Part shown: one piece after another, positions 36,367-44,825 of the stretch
How the letters are laid out: each line of letters begins with the position of its first letter
Numbering within the stretch: position 1 is the stretch's first letter
Source of the DNA: Capnocytophaga leadbetteri
GTDB taxonomy: Bacteria > Bacteroidota > Bacteroidia > Flavobacteriales > Flavobacteriaceae
DNA length: 64,000 nt
NCBI RefSeq assembly: GCF_003054025.1
Contig: NZ_QBKG01000004.1
Location: 1 to 64,000, forward strand
Reading direction: 5' to 3'
Position numbers and translations under genes: made by a program
Notes under the pieces: generated by a model
The model's input: the letters and a program-made list of their open reading frames with translations, nothing else
The model's database searches: none
What the model was told of the DNA's origin: nothing

Positions 36367-37251
36367 ATGAAAATCGCTATTTATATACGCCAATATACTG
36401 CTGAAAACGAAAGCATCTTACAGCAGCTTTTCTCGCTCTTTACCCCTGATGACCAAGTGTATATAGAGCAGGAAATACTATCGGAATTGCAGCTGAGGTC
36501 TGATAAATTTAACAGCGCTAAATCTTTTGCTTCATTCGAAGACCTAAACACCTCTTACGACGTGATGCTGACTATAGGGGGCGATGGCACGCTGCTAAAA
36601 GGCATTACCTATGTACGCAGTTTGCAGATACCTATTTTGGGCATCAATGCAGGGCGATTAGGCTTCTTGGCAACCGCCCATAAAGACGACTTGCCTAATG
36701 TATTAGAACAACTGCGCAAAGGCGATTATCAGGTGGTAGAACGTTCGGTTATAGAGGCTGTGTTTGCCGATACAGGCGAACCGGTAGATACGGTAAACTT
36801 CGCCCTCAACGAGATAACCGTTACTCGCAAAAATACCGCCTCGATGATAACGGTCGATACGGAACTAAACGGCGACTACCTGTGCTCTTATTGGGCTGAC
36901 GGACTTATCATCGCTACCCCTACAGGCTCTACGGGCTACTCGCTAAGCTGTGCTGGGCCGGTAATATTGCCCACCGCTAAGAACTTTGTGCTTACCCCTA
37001 TCGCTCCTCATAATCTGAGCGCTCGTCCTGTTATCATTCCGGAAGATGCAGAGGTGAAACTGAGCATTTCGGGGCGCGAAAAGAAGTTCCTGATGTCGCT
37101 TGACTCGCATATCAAATCGATACCCAACAAACAGAGTATCATAGTTAGGAAAGCCCCTTTCGTAGTGAAGATGATTCGTTTAGAGGGCGATAGCTTTATC
37201 AAAACCCTTCGCTCCAAGCTACTTTGGGGTGAAGATAAACGAAATAAATAA
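36367..37251 (+). CDS. nadK: NAD kinase
   Basis: 294 residues. The GGDGTLLKG motif (catalytic Asp), GRLGFLA, NEITVTR and the TPTGSTGYSLS block are all present. It phosphorylates NAD to NADP in the cytoplasm. One base separates its stop from the lpxH ATG at 37253, so the two are co-translated. Confidence 0.95.
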   Translation: MKIAIYIRQYTAENESILQQLFSLFTPDDQVYIEQEILSELQLRSDKFNSAKSFASFEDLNTSYDVMLTIGGDGTLLKGITYVRSLQIPILGINAGRLGFLATAHKDDLPNVLEQLRKGDYQVVERSVIEAVFADTGEPVDTVNFALNEITVTRKNTASMITVDTELNGDYLCSYWADGLIIATPTGSTGYSLSCAGPVILPTAKNFVLTPIAPHNLSARPVIIPEDAEVKLSISGREKKFLMSLDSHIKSIPNKQSIIVRKAPFVVKMIRLEGDSFIKTLRSKLLWGEDKRNK

Positions 37252-37252
37252 G

Positions 37253-38020
37253 ATGTTGCACGTATCACTAACTGAAAATAAGAAAATATACTTTGCCTCA
37301 GACAATCACTTGGGCGCTCCTACCCCTGAGGCGAGCAAAGAACGCGAAGCTAAATTCGTGCGCTGGCTCGACACTATAAAAGCCGATGCAGGGGCTATCT
37401 TCCTCTTAGGCGACTTATTCGACTTCTGGTTTGAGTACCGCACGGTAGTGCCTAAAGGCTTCGTACGCACCTTAGGTAAGCTGGCCGAACTGCACGATAG
37501 CGGCATTGCTATCTACTTTTTCGTAGGCAACCACGACCTATGGATGGACGATTATTTTGAAAAAGAACTCAATATACCTGTCTTTCACCGTCCGCAAGAG
37601 GTAGAGAGCTGCGGCAAACGCTTCCTGATAGGGCACGGCGATGGTTTAGGGCCAGGTGATAAGGGCTACAAGCGAATGAAGAAAGTATTTACCAATCCTT
37701 TTTGCAAGTGGCTTTTCCGCTGGTTGCACCCCGATATAGGCGTGCGTTTAGCGCAATATTTATCGGTGAAAAACAAGATGATTTCGGGCGATGAAGACGT
37801 GCATTTCTTAGGTGAAGACAAAGAGTGGTTAGTGCAGTACTGCAAGCGCAAATTAGAGACTACCCATTATGATTACTTCCTTTTTGGGCATCGGCACCTA
37901 CCAATGACCATCGATTTGGGCGGCAAAGCTACCTATATAAATACCGGTGACTGGATACACTACTACACTTATGCTGTATTTGATGGCAAAGAAACAAAGC
38001 TGATGAATTTTGAATTATAA
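37253..38020 (+). CDS. lpxH: UDP-2,3-diacylglucosamine diphosphatase
   Basis: 255 residues from MLHVSLTENKK. Calcineurin-like metallophosphoesterase motifs: ASDNHLG, GDLFDFW, VGNHD, IGHGDGLGP and GHRH. LpxH removes UMP from UDP-diacylglucosamine to give lipid X in lipid A synthesis, at the inner membrane face. An upstream in-frame ATG at 37229 overlaps nadK and is less likely. The assignment to LpxH versus a relative is from length and the DGLGPGD block. Confidence 0.85.
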   Translation: MLHVSLTENKKIYFASDNHLGAPTPEASKEREAKFVRWLDTIKADAGAIFLLGDLFDFWFEYRTVVPKGFVRTLGKLAELHDSGIAIYFFVGNHDLWMDDYFEKELNIPVFHRPQEVESCGKRFLIGHGDGLGPGDKGYKRMKKVFTNPFCKWLFRWLHPDIGVRLAQYLSVKNKMISGDEDVHFLGEDKEWLVQYCKRKLETTHYDYFLFGHRHLPMTIDLGGKATYINTGDWIHYYTYAVFDGKETKLMNFEL

Positions 38021-38050
38021 ATTATGAATTTTTGAATTAACGATTAGAAA

Positions 38051-39136
38051 ATGATTCGTATTACAAAGAAATTTGATTTTGAGGCAGGTCACGCCCTCTA
38101 TGGTTATGACGGCAAGTGCAAAAACCTGCACGGACATAGCTATAAACTTTTAGTAACCGTTATTGGTACGCCCATCAATGACCCTCATAACGTTAAAAAC
38201 GGTATGGTTATCGATTTTGGCGACCTAAAACACATCGTACAAGAACAGATTATCACCCCTTTTGACCACGCTATGGTGTTCAACTCTAACTCACCTCATC
38301 AAGAGCTAGCAGAAAGCCTACGCGCCAAAGGACACAATATTATCAGTGTACCCTATCAGCCTACGAGCGAAAATCTGGTAATTGACTTTGCACAGCGCAT
38401 TCAGCAGCAGTTGCCCCCAAATGTGCAACTTCACTCTATACGCCTATGCGAAACCGAAAGTTCGTATGCTGAATGGTTTGCTTCTGACAATCCGCAGCCT
38501 GTATGCACCTTACCTGATGTTGATGGGTATATTTTCGACCTCGATGGGGTGTTAGTAGATACGGCTAAATATCATTATTTAGCTTGGAAAGAAATCGCTA
38601 AAGAGTTTGGTTTTGAGCTTACTCCCGAGCATAATGAGCAACTGAAAGGCATAGGACGAGAGGTATCGCTGCACAAAATATTATCGTGGGCTGGCAAGAG
38701 CCTTAGCGAGGAAGTTTTTGCGCAGACCGCTCTTAGAAAGAATGAAAGTTATCTGCAGAAAATAAGTCATATAGACCATAAGGAACTATTACCAGGGGTA
38801 TTGCCACTGCTTCAGCAACTGAAAAGCAAAGGCAAAAAGATAGCTCTTGGTTCTGCTAGTAGAAATGCGCGCTTAGTATTAGAACGCACCGGCATACTGC
38901 CTTATTTTGATGCTATAGTTGATGGAACGATGGTCAGCAAAGCTAAACCTGACCCAGAAGTTTTCTTGAAAGCAGCCGAAGCCCTACACCTCAATGCCGA
39001 CCGCTGCTGTGTATTAGAAGATGCTCCTGCGGGTATACAGGCTGCTAAAGCTGCTGGAATGACTGCTATAGGAGTAGGAAGTCCGGAAATTCTGAAAGGA
39101 GCTGATAAAGTAATCAATTCTTTAGCTAATGGTTAA
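38051..39136 (+). CDS. Fusion: 6-carboxytetrahydropterin synthase-like + beta-phosphoglucomutase-like HAD
   Basis: 361 residues in one uninterrupted frame. Residues 1-146 are a PTPS/QueD domain: zinc ligands H14, H27, H29, the CKNLHGH motif (C23-x3-H-G-H, QueD type), H72 and CETESSYAEWF. Residues 157-361 are a HAD phosphomutase: DLDGVLVDT (D163, D165), GSASRNA, KAKPDPEVF and LEDAPAGIQAA. QueD makes a queuosine precursor, whereas beta-PGM isomerises glucose-phosphates, so the combination is unexpected. The linker (NPQPVCTLPDV) is short. The N-terminal half is near full length for QueD in this phylum. There is no sign of a missing stop codon by frameshift. Confidence 0.9.
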   Translation: MIRITKKFDFEAGHALYGYDGKCKNLHGHSYKLLVTVIGTPINDPHNVKNGMVIDFGDLKHIVQEQIITPFDHAMVFNSNSPHQELAESLRAKGHNIISVPYQPTSENLVIDFAQRIQQQLPPNVQLHSIRLCETESSYAEWFASDNPQPVCTLPDVDGYIFDLDGVLVDTAKYHYLAWKEIAKEFGFELTPEHNEQLKGIGREVSLHKILSWAGKSLSEEVFAQTALRKNESYLQKISHIDHKELLPGVLPLLQQLKSKGKKIALGSASRNARLVLERTGILPYFDAIVDGTMVSKAKPDPEVFLKAAEALHLNADRCCVLEDAPAGIQAAKAAGMTAIGVGSPEILKGADKVINSLANG

Positions 39137-39201
39137 AATGTTGATAATGAGCTACCTAAAAAAGTGATATGCGTTAATTTTTTGTTAAAGTCTGATTTTA
39201 T

Positions 39202-39232
39202 TTTGGTATTTCAAAAAAACGCCGTACCTTTG
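39202..39232 (+). promoter_or_regulatory. Promoter of the candidate small RNA
   Basis: TTTG at 39202-39205, a 19-bp spacer, TACCTTTG at 39225-39232. A strong match, with no coding start nearby. Confidence 0.65.
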
Positions 39233-39238
39233 CCAACG

Positions 39239-39347
39239 CAATGAGGGTGGTAGCTCATTGTAAAACTTCAAATAATAGTTTTCATAATTTAAAGTTTTGG
39301 TTGGTTAATGGAAAAGTCCGATAATTGTTTATCGGACTTTTTTTTTT
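39239..39347 (+). ncRNA. Candidate small RNA of about 105-110 nt
   Basis: From the predicted start near 39239 the transcript would form CAATGAG / CTCATTG (39239-39260, loop GGTGGTAG), a weaker AAAACTT-type stem, and a terminator GTCCGATAA / TTATCGGAC (39316-39337) with ten Ts. No ORF of length is present. GGTAGCTCATT (39249-39259) is complementary to AATGAGCTACC at 39146-39156 just after the fusion gene. The downstream gene has its own -7 box beyond the terminator, so this is not a leader. I do not recognise an RNA family. Confidence 0.55.
39312..39347 (+). terminator. Terminator of the candidate small RNA
   Basis: AAAAGTCCGATAA / TTATCGGACTTTT, loop of 4, then a T-run. Confidence 0.9.
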
Positions 39348-39440
39348 ATTTTATATCTTAAAAAGACTTGCATTTATCAAATATAAATGTTACCTTTGTG
39401 GCATCTTTTTGATAACCACTCAAAAGGAACTACACCTATT

Positions 39441-39848
39441 ATGCAAACTGAACTAATTATTACCCTTGTAGTGCTACAAGTCGCTTTTGCTATATGGGCA
39501 CTCACTGACCTATTTAAAAGGTACAAGAACGAAAAGAAACAAGATGTTATCTTATGGGCGCTGATGATTGTAGGTACTCCTATATTAGGGGTATGGCTCT
39601 ATTTTAATACAATTAATAGACGAAAGAGACAGTTTAGTCTGCGTCGCCTAAACAGCTTAGAGCAAGATTTTAGCTTTACTAAAGTCTACCCTGCCCTTTT
39701 ATTATTAGGTATCTGTCTGATGACTGTTAGCGCTCTCTACAAAGAAGTAAATACACTGCACCTGCAAGACTTAGGCATTTTCGCCATCGGATTAGGCATC
39801 GGACTATTTGTAGTGAGAGTAGAACAAAGCAAACGGCAGGCACTTTAA
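39441..39848 (+). CDS. PLD-nuclease N-terminal-like membrane protein
   Basis: 135 residues from the ATG at 39441. A start at 39387 would precede a TACCTTTG box at 39389-39396 and is rejected. Four membrane helices: the first two, with LVVLQVAFAIWALTDLFK and IVGTPILGVWLYF, match the PLDc_N domain of bacterial membrane proteins. The other two lie in 90-128. Function unknown. It precedes recA, which has its own promoter. Confidence 0.75.
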   Translation: MQTELIITLVVLQVAFAIWALTDLFKRYKNEKKQDVILWALMIVGTPILGVWLYFNTINRRKRQFSLRRLNSLEQDFSFTKVYPALLLLGICLMTVSALYKEVNTLHLQDLGIFAIGLGIGLFVVRVEQSKRQAL

Positions 39849-39870
39849 TGCATAAGCCCATCAGTAAATA

Positions 39871-39902
39871 TTTGTAGCTTACTGATTTTATTACTATTTT
39901 TG
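39871..39902 (+). promoter_or_regulatory. Promoter of recA
   Basis: TTTG 39871-39874, a 20-bp spacer, TATTTTTG 39895-39902, 23 bases before the ATG. No SOS-box-like palindrome was seen. Confidence 0.6.
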
Positions 39903-39924
39903 CACCTTATTAAAGTAAACACTA

Positions 39925-41088
39925 ATGGCAAAGAACAAAGAACTCAGTGTAGAAGAACAAAAAAGAGAAGCCCTCAAGCTAACCTTAGCCAAGCTGGATA
40001 AGGCTTACGGCAAAGGAACCGTACGCGCTTTAGGCGATAGCCCTGTAGAAGATGTAGAAGTATACTCTACAGGTTCTATAGGCTTAGATGCAGCCCTCGG
40101 TGTAGGTGGCTACCCTAAAGGGCGCGTAATTGAGATATACGGACCAGAATCATCTGGTAAGACCACTCTTACCCTACACGCTATAGCTGAGGTACAAAAA
40201 GCTAAAGGTACAGCAGCTTTTATAGATGCTGAGCACGCTTTTGACCCTGTATACGCACAGCGTTTAGGAGTAGATGTTAAAAATCTATTGGTTACACAAC
40301 CCGATAGTGGTGAGCAGGCTCTTGAAATAGCAGATGCCCTTATACGCTCTGGTGCAGTAGACCTTATCGTTATCGACTCGGTAGCTGCCTTAACCCCTAA
40401 AGGAGAAATTGAAGGCGATATGGGTGACTCTAAAATGGGGCTTCACGCTCGCCTAATGTCACAAGCTCTGCGCAAGATAACAGCCAGCATAAGCAAAGCT
40501 AACTGTATAGTGATATTCATCAACCAGCTACGCGATAAGATAGGCGTATCATTTGGCTCTCCTGAAACTACTACAGGAGGTAATGCATTAAAATTCTATT
40601 CATCAGTGCGTTTAGATATCCGCAAGGCTGGAGGTCCTCAAGGTAGTGCTGCTATCAAAGATGGAAATGGTGAAATTATTGGTAACCGTACTAAGGTAAA
40701 AGTTGTGAAAAATAAAGTAGCCTCTCCATTTAAGGCTACTGAATTTGATATTATCTTTGGGTTAGGAATCTCTAAGATTGGTGAAATATTAGATATAGGT
40801 GTAGATGCCGATATTATAACCAAAAGCGGTTCGTGGTTTAGCTATAAAGAAAGTAAGCTCGGACAAGGTCGCGATGCTGTAATAAAAGTATTAAAAGACA
40901 ACCCTGAGCTAACTGAAGAATTAGAAGCTGCTATAAGAGAATGGCTTAAGAGTAACGAGTTGCCAAGCAAAGGCAAGAAAAAAGGTAAGAAAGCAGTTAG
41001 CAAAAAAGCTAAAGAAGAAGACCTTGATGATGAGGTAGAAGATGAGGACTTTGATGATGATGAAGAACTATTTGAAGATGAAGAATAG
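39925..41088 (+). CDS. recA: Recombinase A
   Basis: 387 residues. ATP-binding [36 protein letters not shown] with its [14 protein letters not shown] loop are all canonical. RecA forms filaments on single-stranded DNA and drives strand exchange and SOS signalling. The tail after residue 350 is long: a Lys-rich stretch ([15 protein letters not shown]) followed by about 25 mostly Asp/Glu residues, longer than E. coli RecA's tail. Own promoter and terminator. Confidence 0.97.
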   Translation: MAKNKELSVEEQKREALKLTLAKLDKAYGKGTVRALGDSPVEDVEVYSTGSIGLDAALGVGGYPKGRVIEIYGPESSGKTTLTLHAIAEVQKAKGTAAFIDAEHAFDPVYAQRLGVDVKNLLVTQPDSGEQALEIADALIRSGAVDLIVIDSVAALTPKGEIEGDMGDSKMGLHARLMSQALRKITASISKANCIVIFINQLRDKIGVSFGSPETTTGGNALKFYSSVRLDIRKAGGPQGSAAIKDGNGEIIGNRTKVKVVKNKVASPFKATEFDIIFGLGISKIGEILDIGVDADIITKSGSWFSYKESKLGQGRDAVIKVLKDNPELTEELEAAIREWLKSNELPSKGKKKGKKAVSKKAKEEDLDDEVEDEDFDDDEELFEDEE

Positions 41089-41102
41089 ATAATTTTTCGC
41101 AT

Positions 41103-41142
41103 AAAAAATAGGGGATACCTAAATAGGTATCCCCTATTTTTT
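41103..41142. terminator. Bidirectional terminator between recA and mazG
   Basis: AAAAAATAGGGGATACCTA / TAGGTATCCCCTATTTTTT, a 19-bp stem with T-runs on both strands, serving the convergent recA and MazG-like genes. Confidence 0.95.
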
Positions 41143-41467
41143 ATTTTAACTTCTCGTTATTATGATGGCGATTGTGATCTCGCTCAGTTTTTTTAAGCAT
41201 CTTCTTATCAAAGGCTTGCTGCAAATCAATGCCTGTTTGGTTAGCTAAGCAGAGTACTACAAATACTACATCTGCAAGCTCTTCGCCCAAGTCTTTGTTC
41301 TTATCGCTTTCTTTCTCTGATTGCTCCCCATAGCGACGTGCTATAATACGAGCCACCTCACCTACTTCTTCAGTAAGTTGTGCCATATTGGTAAGCTCAT
41401 TGAAGTATCTCACTCCATGCTCCTTAATCCAATTATCTACTTCTAATTGTGCATTCTTAATGTCCAT
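41141..41467 (-). CDS. MazG-like nucleotide pyrophosphohydrolase
   Basis: 108 residues, single MazG domain. The metal motif is EEVGEVAR with the paired ELADVVFVV (E-x-x-E ... E-x-x-D), typical of all-alpha NTP pyrophosphatases that sanitise the nucleotide pool. It is a single gene convergent with recA. The start ATG at 41467 is followed upstream by the gldN terminator. Confidence 0.88.
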   Translation of the reverse strand: MDIKNAQLEVDNWIKEHGVRYFNELTNMAQLTEEVGEVARIIARRYGEQSEKESDKNKDLGEELADVVFVVLCLANQTGIDLQQAFDKKMLKKTERDHNRHHNNEKLK

Positions 41468-41493
41468 TTTTTTTCTTGATTTATATCTAAAAC

Positions 41494-41522
41494 AAAAGCA
41501 TTGTCATTACAACAATGCTTTT
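41494..41522 (-). terminator. Terminator of the gldKLMN operon
   Basis: AAAAGCATTGT / ACAATGCTTTT stem, T-run on both strands, 39 bases past the gldN stop on the minus strand. Confidence 0.85.
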
Positions 41523-41560
41523 TTTTAACAGTTAAAAGAATATTTCTGTGAATTTAAATT

Positions 41561-42463
41561 CTAATTAGCCCACATATCTTGCTCTCTGTCGCGAATCTTC
41601 TCTTTTATCTTATCAGACTCTAAGAGCTGGAAGAGTGCGTTGTTTTGAATGTAGTCCTTTATCTTTCTATCGCCATATACGTTAGCTTCTTGATAGATAA
41701 CAGAACTAAACATTCGGGCATTGAGCAAGTGGTCGAATGACATCGGGCGGGCATCGTTCTTTCTATTGAACGTTTTAGCCTCGTGCAAAATTTCTCGCAC
41801 CTGCGGATAGAACACCCAGAATAAAGGTACTAATGCCGACATCGTAGAGTCGTCTGAGTCTATAAAGTTTACATCAGGTGCTACAGGAGCCAATGCCAAT
41901 AAACGGTATTTAAGCTCTCCTTGGCGTTTGTCGAAGTACCATATACCACGTATGTGATACTGAGCAATATCCGATGACTCTAAGTTACGACGAGTAACGT
42001 ACTCAGGCGAAAGTTTCTCTCCAGCATTTAATTGCTCATACCCTATATCAAGCGTATCAATCTTAGACATAGAAGCTTGGATAGCCTCAGCTGTCTTAGT
42101 CTGTGTAAAATATGAATCTACATACAGATCTTTTATCTTACCATTTTTGATATTCTTGATAAGCACATCGTATAGAGAGCGGCGATAAGCGTCTACCTCA
42201 AGTGTATCAGTAGGGAAAAGAAGCGGAAAGTTTACCCTTTCGTTTAGGTCAATTACTTCCCATACTTCTACAGACCATAGGATATCTCGGTCATCTACAT
42301 AGCCGTAAGGTAGGGGCTTATCATTGTCAGCCTCTATCTGTGCAGCTGTTTTCACACCGATATCCGATGCTACCTTAGCATTGAGAATGTTCACCTGTGC
42401 TGATGAAAGCTGAAAAGTAAACACTAAAATTAATAGTACTATTATATTTTTTAGTTGTAACAT
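41561..42463 (-). CDS. gldN: Gliding motility / type IX secretion protein GldN
   Basis: 300 residues. A signal peptide (cleavage around FQLSSAQ) then the GldN/PorN domain with PLPYGYVDDRDILWSVEVWE, VNFPLLFPTDTL and the VPLFWVFYPQVREILHE block. GldN is periplasmic and joins GldK in ring assemblies around the type IX machine. Last gene of the gldKLMN cluster, 11 bases after gldM. Confidence 0.94.
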   Translation of the reverse strand: MLQLKNIIVLLILVFTFQLSSAQVNILNAKVASDIGVKTAAQIEADNDKPLPYGYVDDRDILWSVEVWEVIDLNERVNFPLLFPTDTLEVDAYRRSLYDVLIKNIKNGKIKDLYVDSYFTQTKTAEAIQASMSKIDTLDIGYEQLNAGEKLSPEYVTRRNLESSDIAQYHIRGIWYFDKRQGELKYRLLALAPVAPDVNFIDSDDSTMSALVPLFWVFYPQVREILHEAKTFNRKNDARPMSFDHLLNARMFSSVIYQEANVYGDRKIKDYIQNNALFQLLESDKIKEKIRDREQDMWAN

Positions 42464-42474
42464 AAAAATTCTTC

Positions 42475-44043
42475 TTAGTTTATTTCGATAACGATAGGTG
42501 AAACAGGAGGTAATTTCAATGTGCTATTGCCTACTATATTCGCTTTTACATCGAATATCTGTACTTTATCACCTCGTTTAGCTCGTGATAAAGCTGAGCG
42601 TGCTTGCTCATTAAATTTATTTCCTTTCACTACCACACTAGGTTGTCCTGGTATAAATACTTTAAACTCATTTACTTGTAGTTTCAAGTCAAAGTCAAAG
42701 TCTTCAAGTACAGCGTTGATTGGTAATACACCGATATTATCTTTTGGCAATTTGCCATCACCTATAATTCCTGCTATACTAGTTACCGCACGAGGAATAC
42801 TCTTAATTCGGAAAAGTTTAGAAGAACTAAAGCGTTGTCCGTCTAACTCACCTGTTACAGTGATGGTTACATCTTTACCTTGTCCTGGTCTCATCACCCA
42901 AGCTCCTGTTCCAGAGGCTTTAGAGAGTCCTTGTCCTGAAGCCATAATTTTGTTATCAGGTACACCAGGCATTGAGATGGTGATAGGGTTATCTACCCCA
43001 CGATATACTACGTTCATCTTATCAGCCGAGATAACAGCTGAATTTGGTTTAGGAATAGTAGAGAAACTTTGTGATACAGGCACTGCTATACGCTCACCTT
43101 GTTGGTCAAAGTAAAGGTTACCTGTAATTTTGTGCTCACCAGTATTACCTGCTGAGATGTTAAGTTTCACACGTCCATCTTCAATGGTAAATTCACTTTG
43201 TGAAAGCTTTCTTCCGTCTAATGAAATATCTACTGCATTAGGGCGCGTAAAAGCATCTTTACGACCTAATACTATCGAACCATCAAATTTCTCACCTTGA
43301 TAGTAAGCTCCTTTACCTTGTTCAAGCAAAGTAGTATAGTTAGTCATCGATACTTGCGTATTCAAACTACTTTCAAGTGCTTTAGCAAAGAAATCTTGTT
43401 GTACTGATAAGATGTCTGACTGCATCATAGAGAACTTCGCCAAAGAAGCGATATAAGGGAATCCTTCAAAGTTGAAGTGCAACCATTTTACGGTATTACC
43501 GTCTTTATCTTTGCGGTCATTAGTACTAAAATTTTCTTTTACTTTAGTAGCTAACTCAGCGTAAGCCTTGTCTTCACCCAATATTTTTAGAATTCCTTCG
43601 CGATACGCATTAATCTTCTCTACAAATTCTGTGCCTTTTGTAGCACCTTCAGCAAAAAATAAGTGGTCTGTATAGTCAGATTTATCCATTGCTTGATAAT
43701 CTTTCTCCTCTACCTTCTTATCTTTCTGTCCAATAGCATCTTCCAATCCGGTTTTAATCTCTTGGATATAGCTATACAAATCTGAAGAGAGTGATTTTAT
43801 TTGCTTCGATTGTTCTAAAATCGCAGCATACAGTTTTGGGTTTTCACTCGCTTTAGTTTCCAGATCAGCAAAAGTAGCCTCGATGGTACCGTTGGCCCTT
43901 GTATTTGCTGATTCAAATTTTGCATTAACTAACCCAAATGCATCCAATACTTGTTTCCCCATATTAAGCGCTATCATCGCAAGGAAAACCAGATACATCA
44001 GGTTAATCATTTTCTGTCTAGGACTTGCCTTTCCACCTGCCAT
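42475..44043 (-). CDS. gldM: Gliding motility / type IX secretion protein GldM
   Basis: 522 residues. One membrane helix at about 12-32 (MINLMYLVFLAMIALNMG) anchors a long periplasmic part of D1-D4 domains: a helical segment to about 210, then beta-rich repeats (PNAVDISLDGRKL, MNVVYRGVDNPITISMPG). GldM with GldL forms the proton-driven motor and contacts GldKN. It is 39 bases downstream of gldL. Confidence 0.95.
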   Translation of the reverse strand: MAGGKASPRQKMINLMYLVFLAMIALNMGKQVLDAFGLVNAKFESANTRANGTIEATFADLETKASENPKLYAAILEQSKQIKSLSSDLYSYIQEIKTGLEDAIGQKDKKVEEKDYQAMDKSDYTDHLFFAEGATKGTEFVEKINAYREGILKILGEDKAYAELATKVKENFSTNDRKDKDGNTVKWLHFNFEGFPYIASLAKFSMMQSDILSVQQDFFAKALESSLNTQVSMTNYTTLLEQGKGAYYQGEKFDGSIVLGRKDAFTRPNAVDISLDGRKLSQSEFTIEDGRVKLNISAGNTGEHKITGNLYFDQQGERIAVPVSQSFSTIPKPNSAVISADKMNVVYRGVDNPITISMPGVPDNKIMASGQGLSKASGTGAWVMRPGQGKDVTITVTGELDGQRFSSSKLFRIKSIPRAVTSIAGIIGDGKLPKDNIGVLPINAVLEDFDFDLKLQVNEFKVFIPGQPSVVVKGNKFNEQARSALSRAKRGDKVQIFDVKANIVGNSTLKLPPVSPIVIEIN

Positions 44044-44082
44044 AAGCTAAATTTTTAAATTAGTTAAGTTAATAAATTCTTC

Positions 44083-44757
44083 TTATCGTGCACCTCCCAT
44101 TGCTGACAACATACCTCCATAAATTGTGTTCAAAGATTTTAGATTGTCTTTAAATGAAAGCATTTGTTTGTTCAATGAGTCTAGGTTATCGGCAATACCT
44201 GCTTGAGCAGAAACCTGACGTTCAGTTCTTTCTAATTGTAATTTGTAAAGGCTGTTTAGTGATTCTAAGTTAGAGGCTGCCTCTGATAGCTCTTCACCAT
44301 ATTTGTGAGTAGCAACCATAGTACCTGCTACAGGAGCGATTTCTTTGCTTGCTTCTGCAAAGTTTTCTATCGATTTACCTAATGAACGCATTAGGTTAGC
44401 GTCAATCTTAGCTTCTGCCAAAATACCATCTAATTTTTCAGAAAGAGATTCTTTTAGCGCTTTCTCTTCTGCTGGATTTACTTGTTGGGCTACAGCTTGC
44501 ACTTGGCGTGATACTGGCTGTCCACCTTTTAGCTCTGGGTATACTAATGACCAATCTAGTTCTTCTTCAATAGGCTCAAATGCCGACATAAAGAAGATAA
44601 CGGCCTCAGTACCCATACCTACTGCCAATAGCACACTACCACTAATACCCATAATATCTGCGTGCAAAATCTTAGCCAAGGCACCGACAATTACCACAGA
44701 GGCACCTATACCATAAGCATAATTAAAAATTCTCTTTGTTACTTTACTTCCTGCCAT
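44083..44757 (-). CDS. gldL: Gliding motility / type IX secretion protein GldL
   Basis: 224 residues. Two membrane helices near 13-33 and 37-60 (FFMSAFEPIEEELDW follows the second), with the acidic residue of the motor in helix 2 region, then a long cytoplasmic coiled coil ending LNTIYGGMLSAMGGAR. GldL is the stator ring of the type IX motor. It follows gldK by 68 bases. Confidence 0.94.
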   Translation of the reverse strand: MAGSKVTKRIFNYAYGIGASVVIVGALAKILHADIMGISGSVLLAVGMGTEAVIFFMSAFEPIEEELDWSLVYPELKGGQPVSRQVQAVAQQVNPAEEKALKESLSEKLDGILAEAKIDANLMRSLGKSIENFAEASKEIAPVAGTMVATHKYGEELSEAASNLESLNSLYKLQLERTERQVSAQAGIADNLDSLNKQMLSFKDNLKSLNTIYGGMLSAMGGAR

Positions 44758-44825
44758 AATACTCTGAAATTAAAAATGTTGTTAGTTTATTTGTTTTTGG
44801 TTTTTTTGATTATTTGTTTACTATT

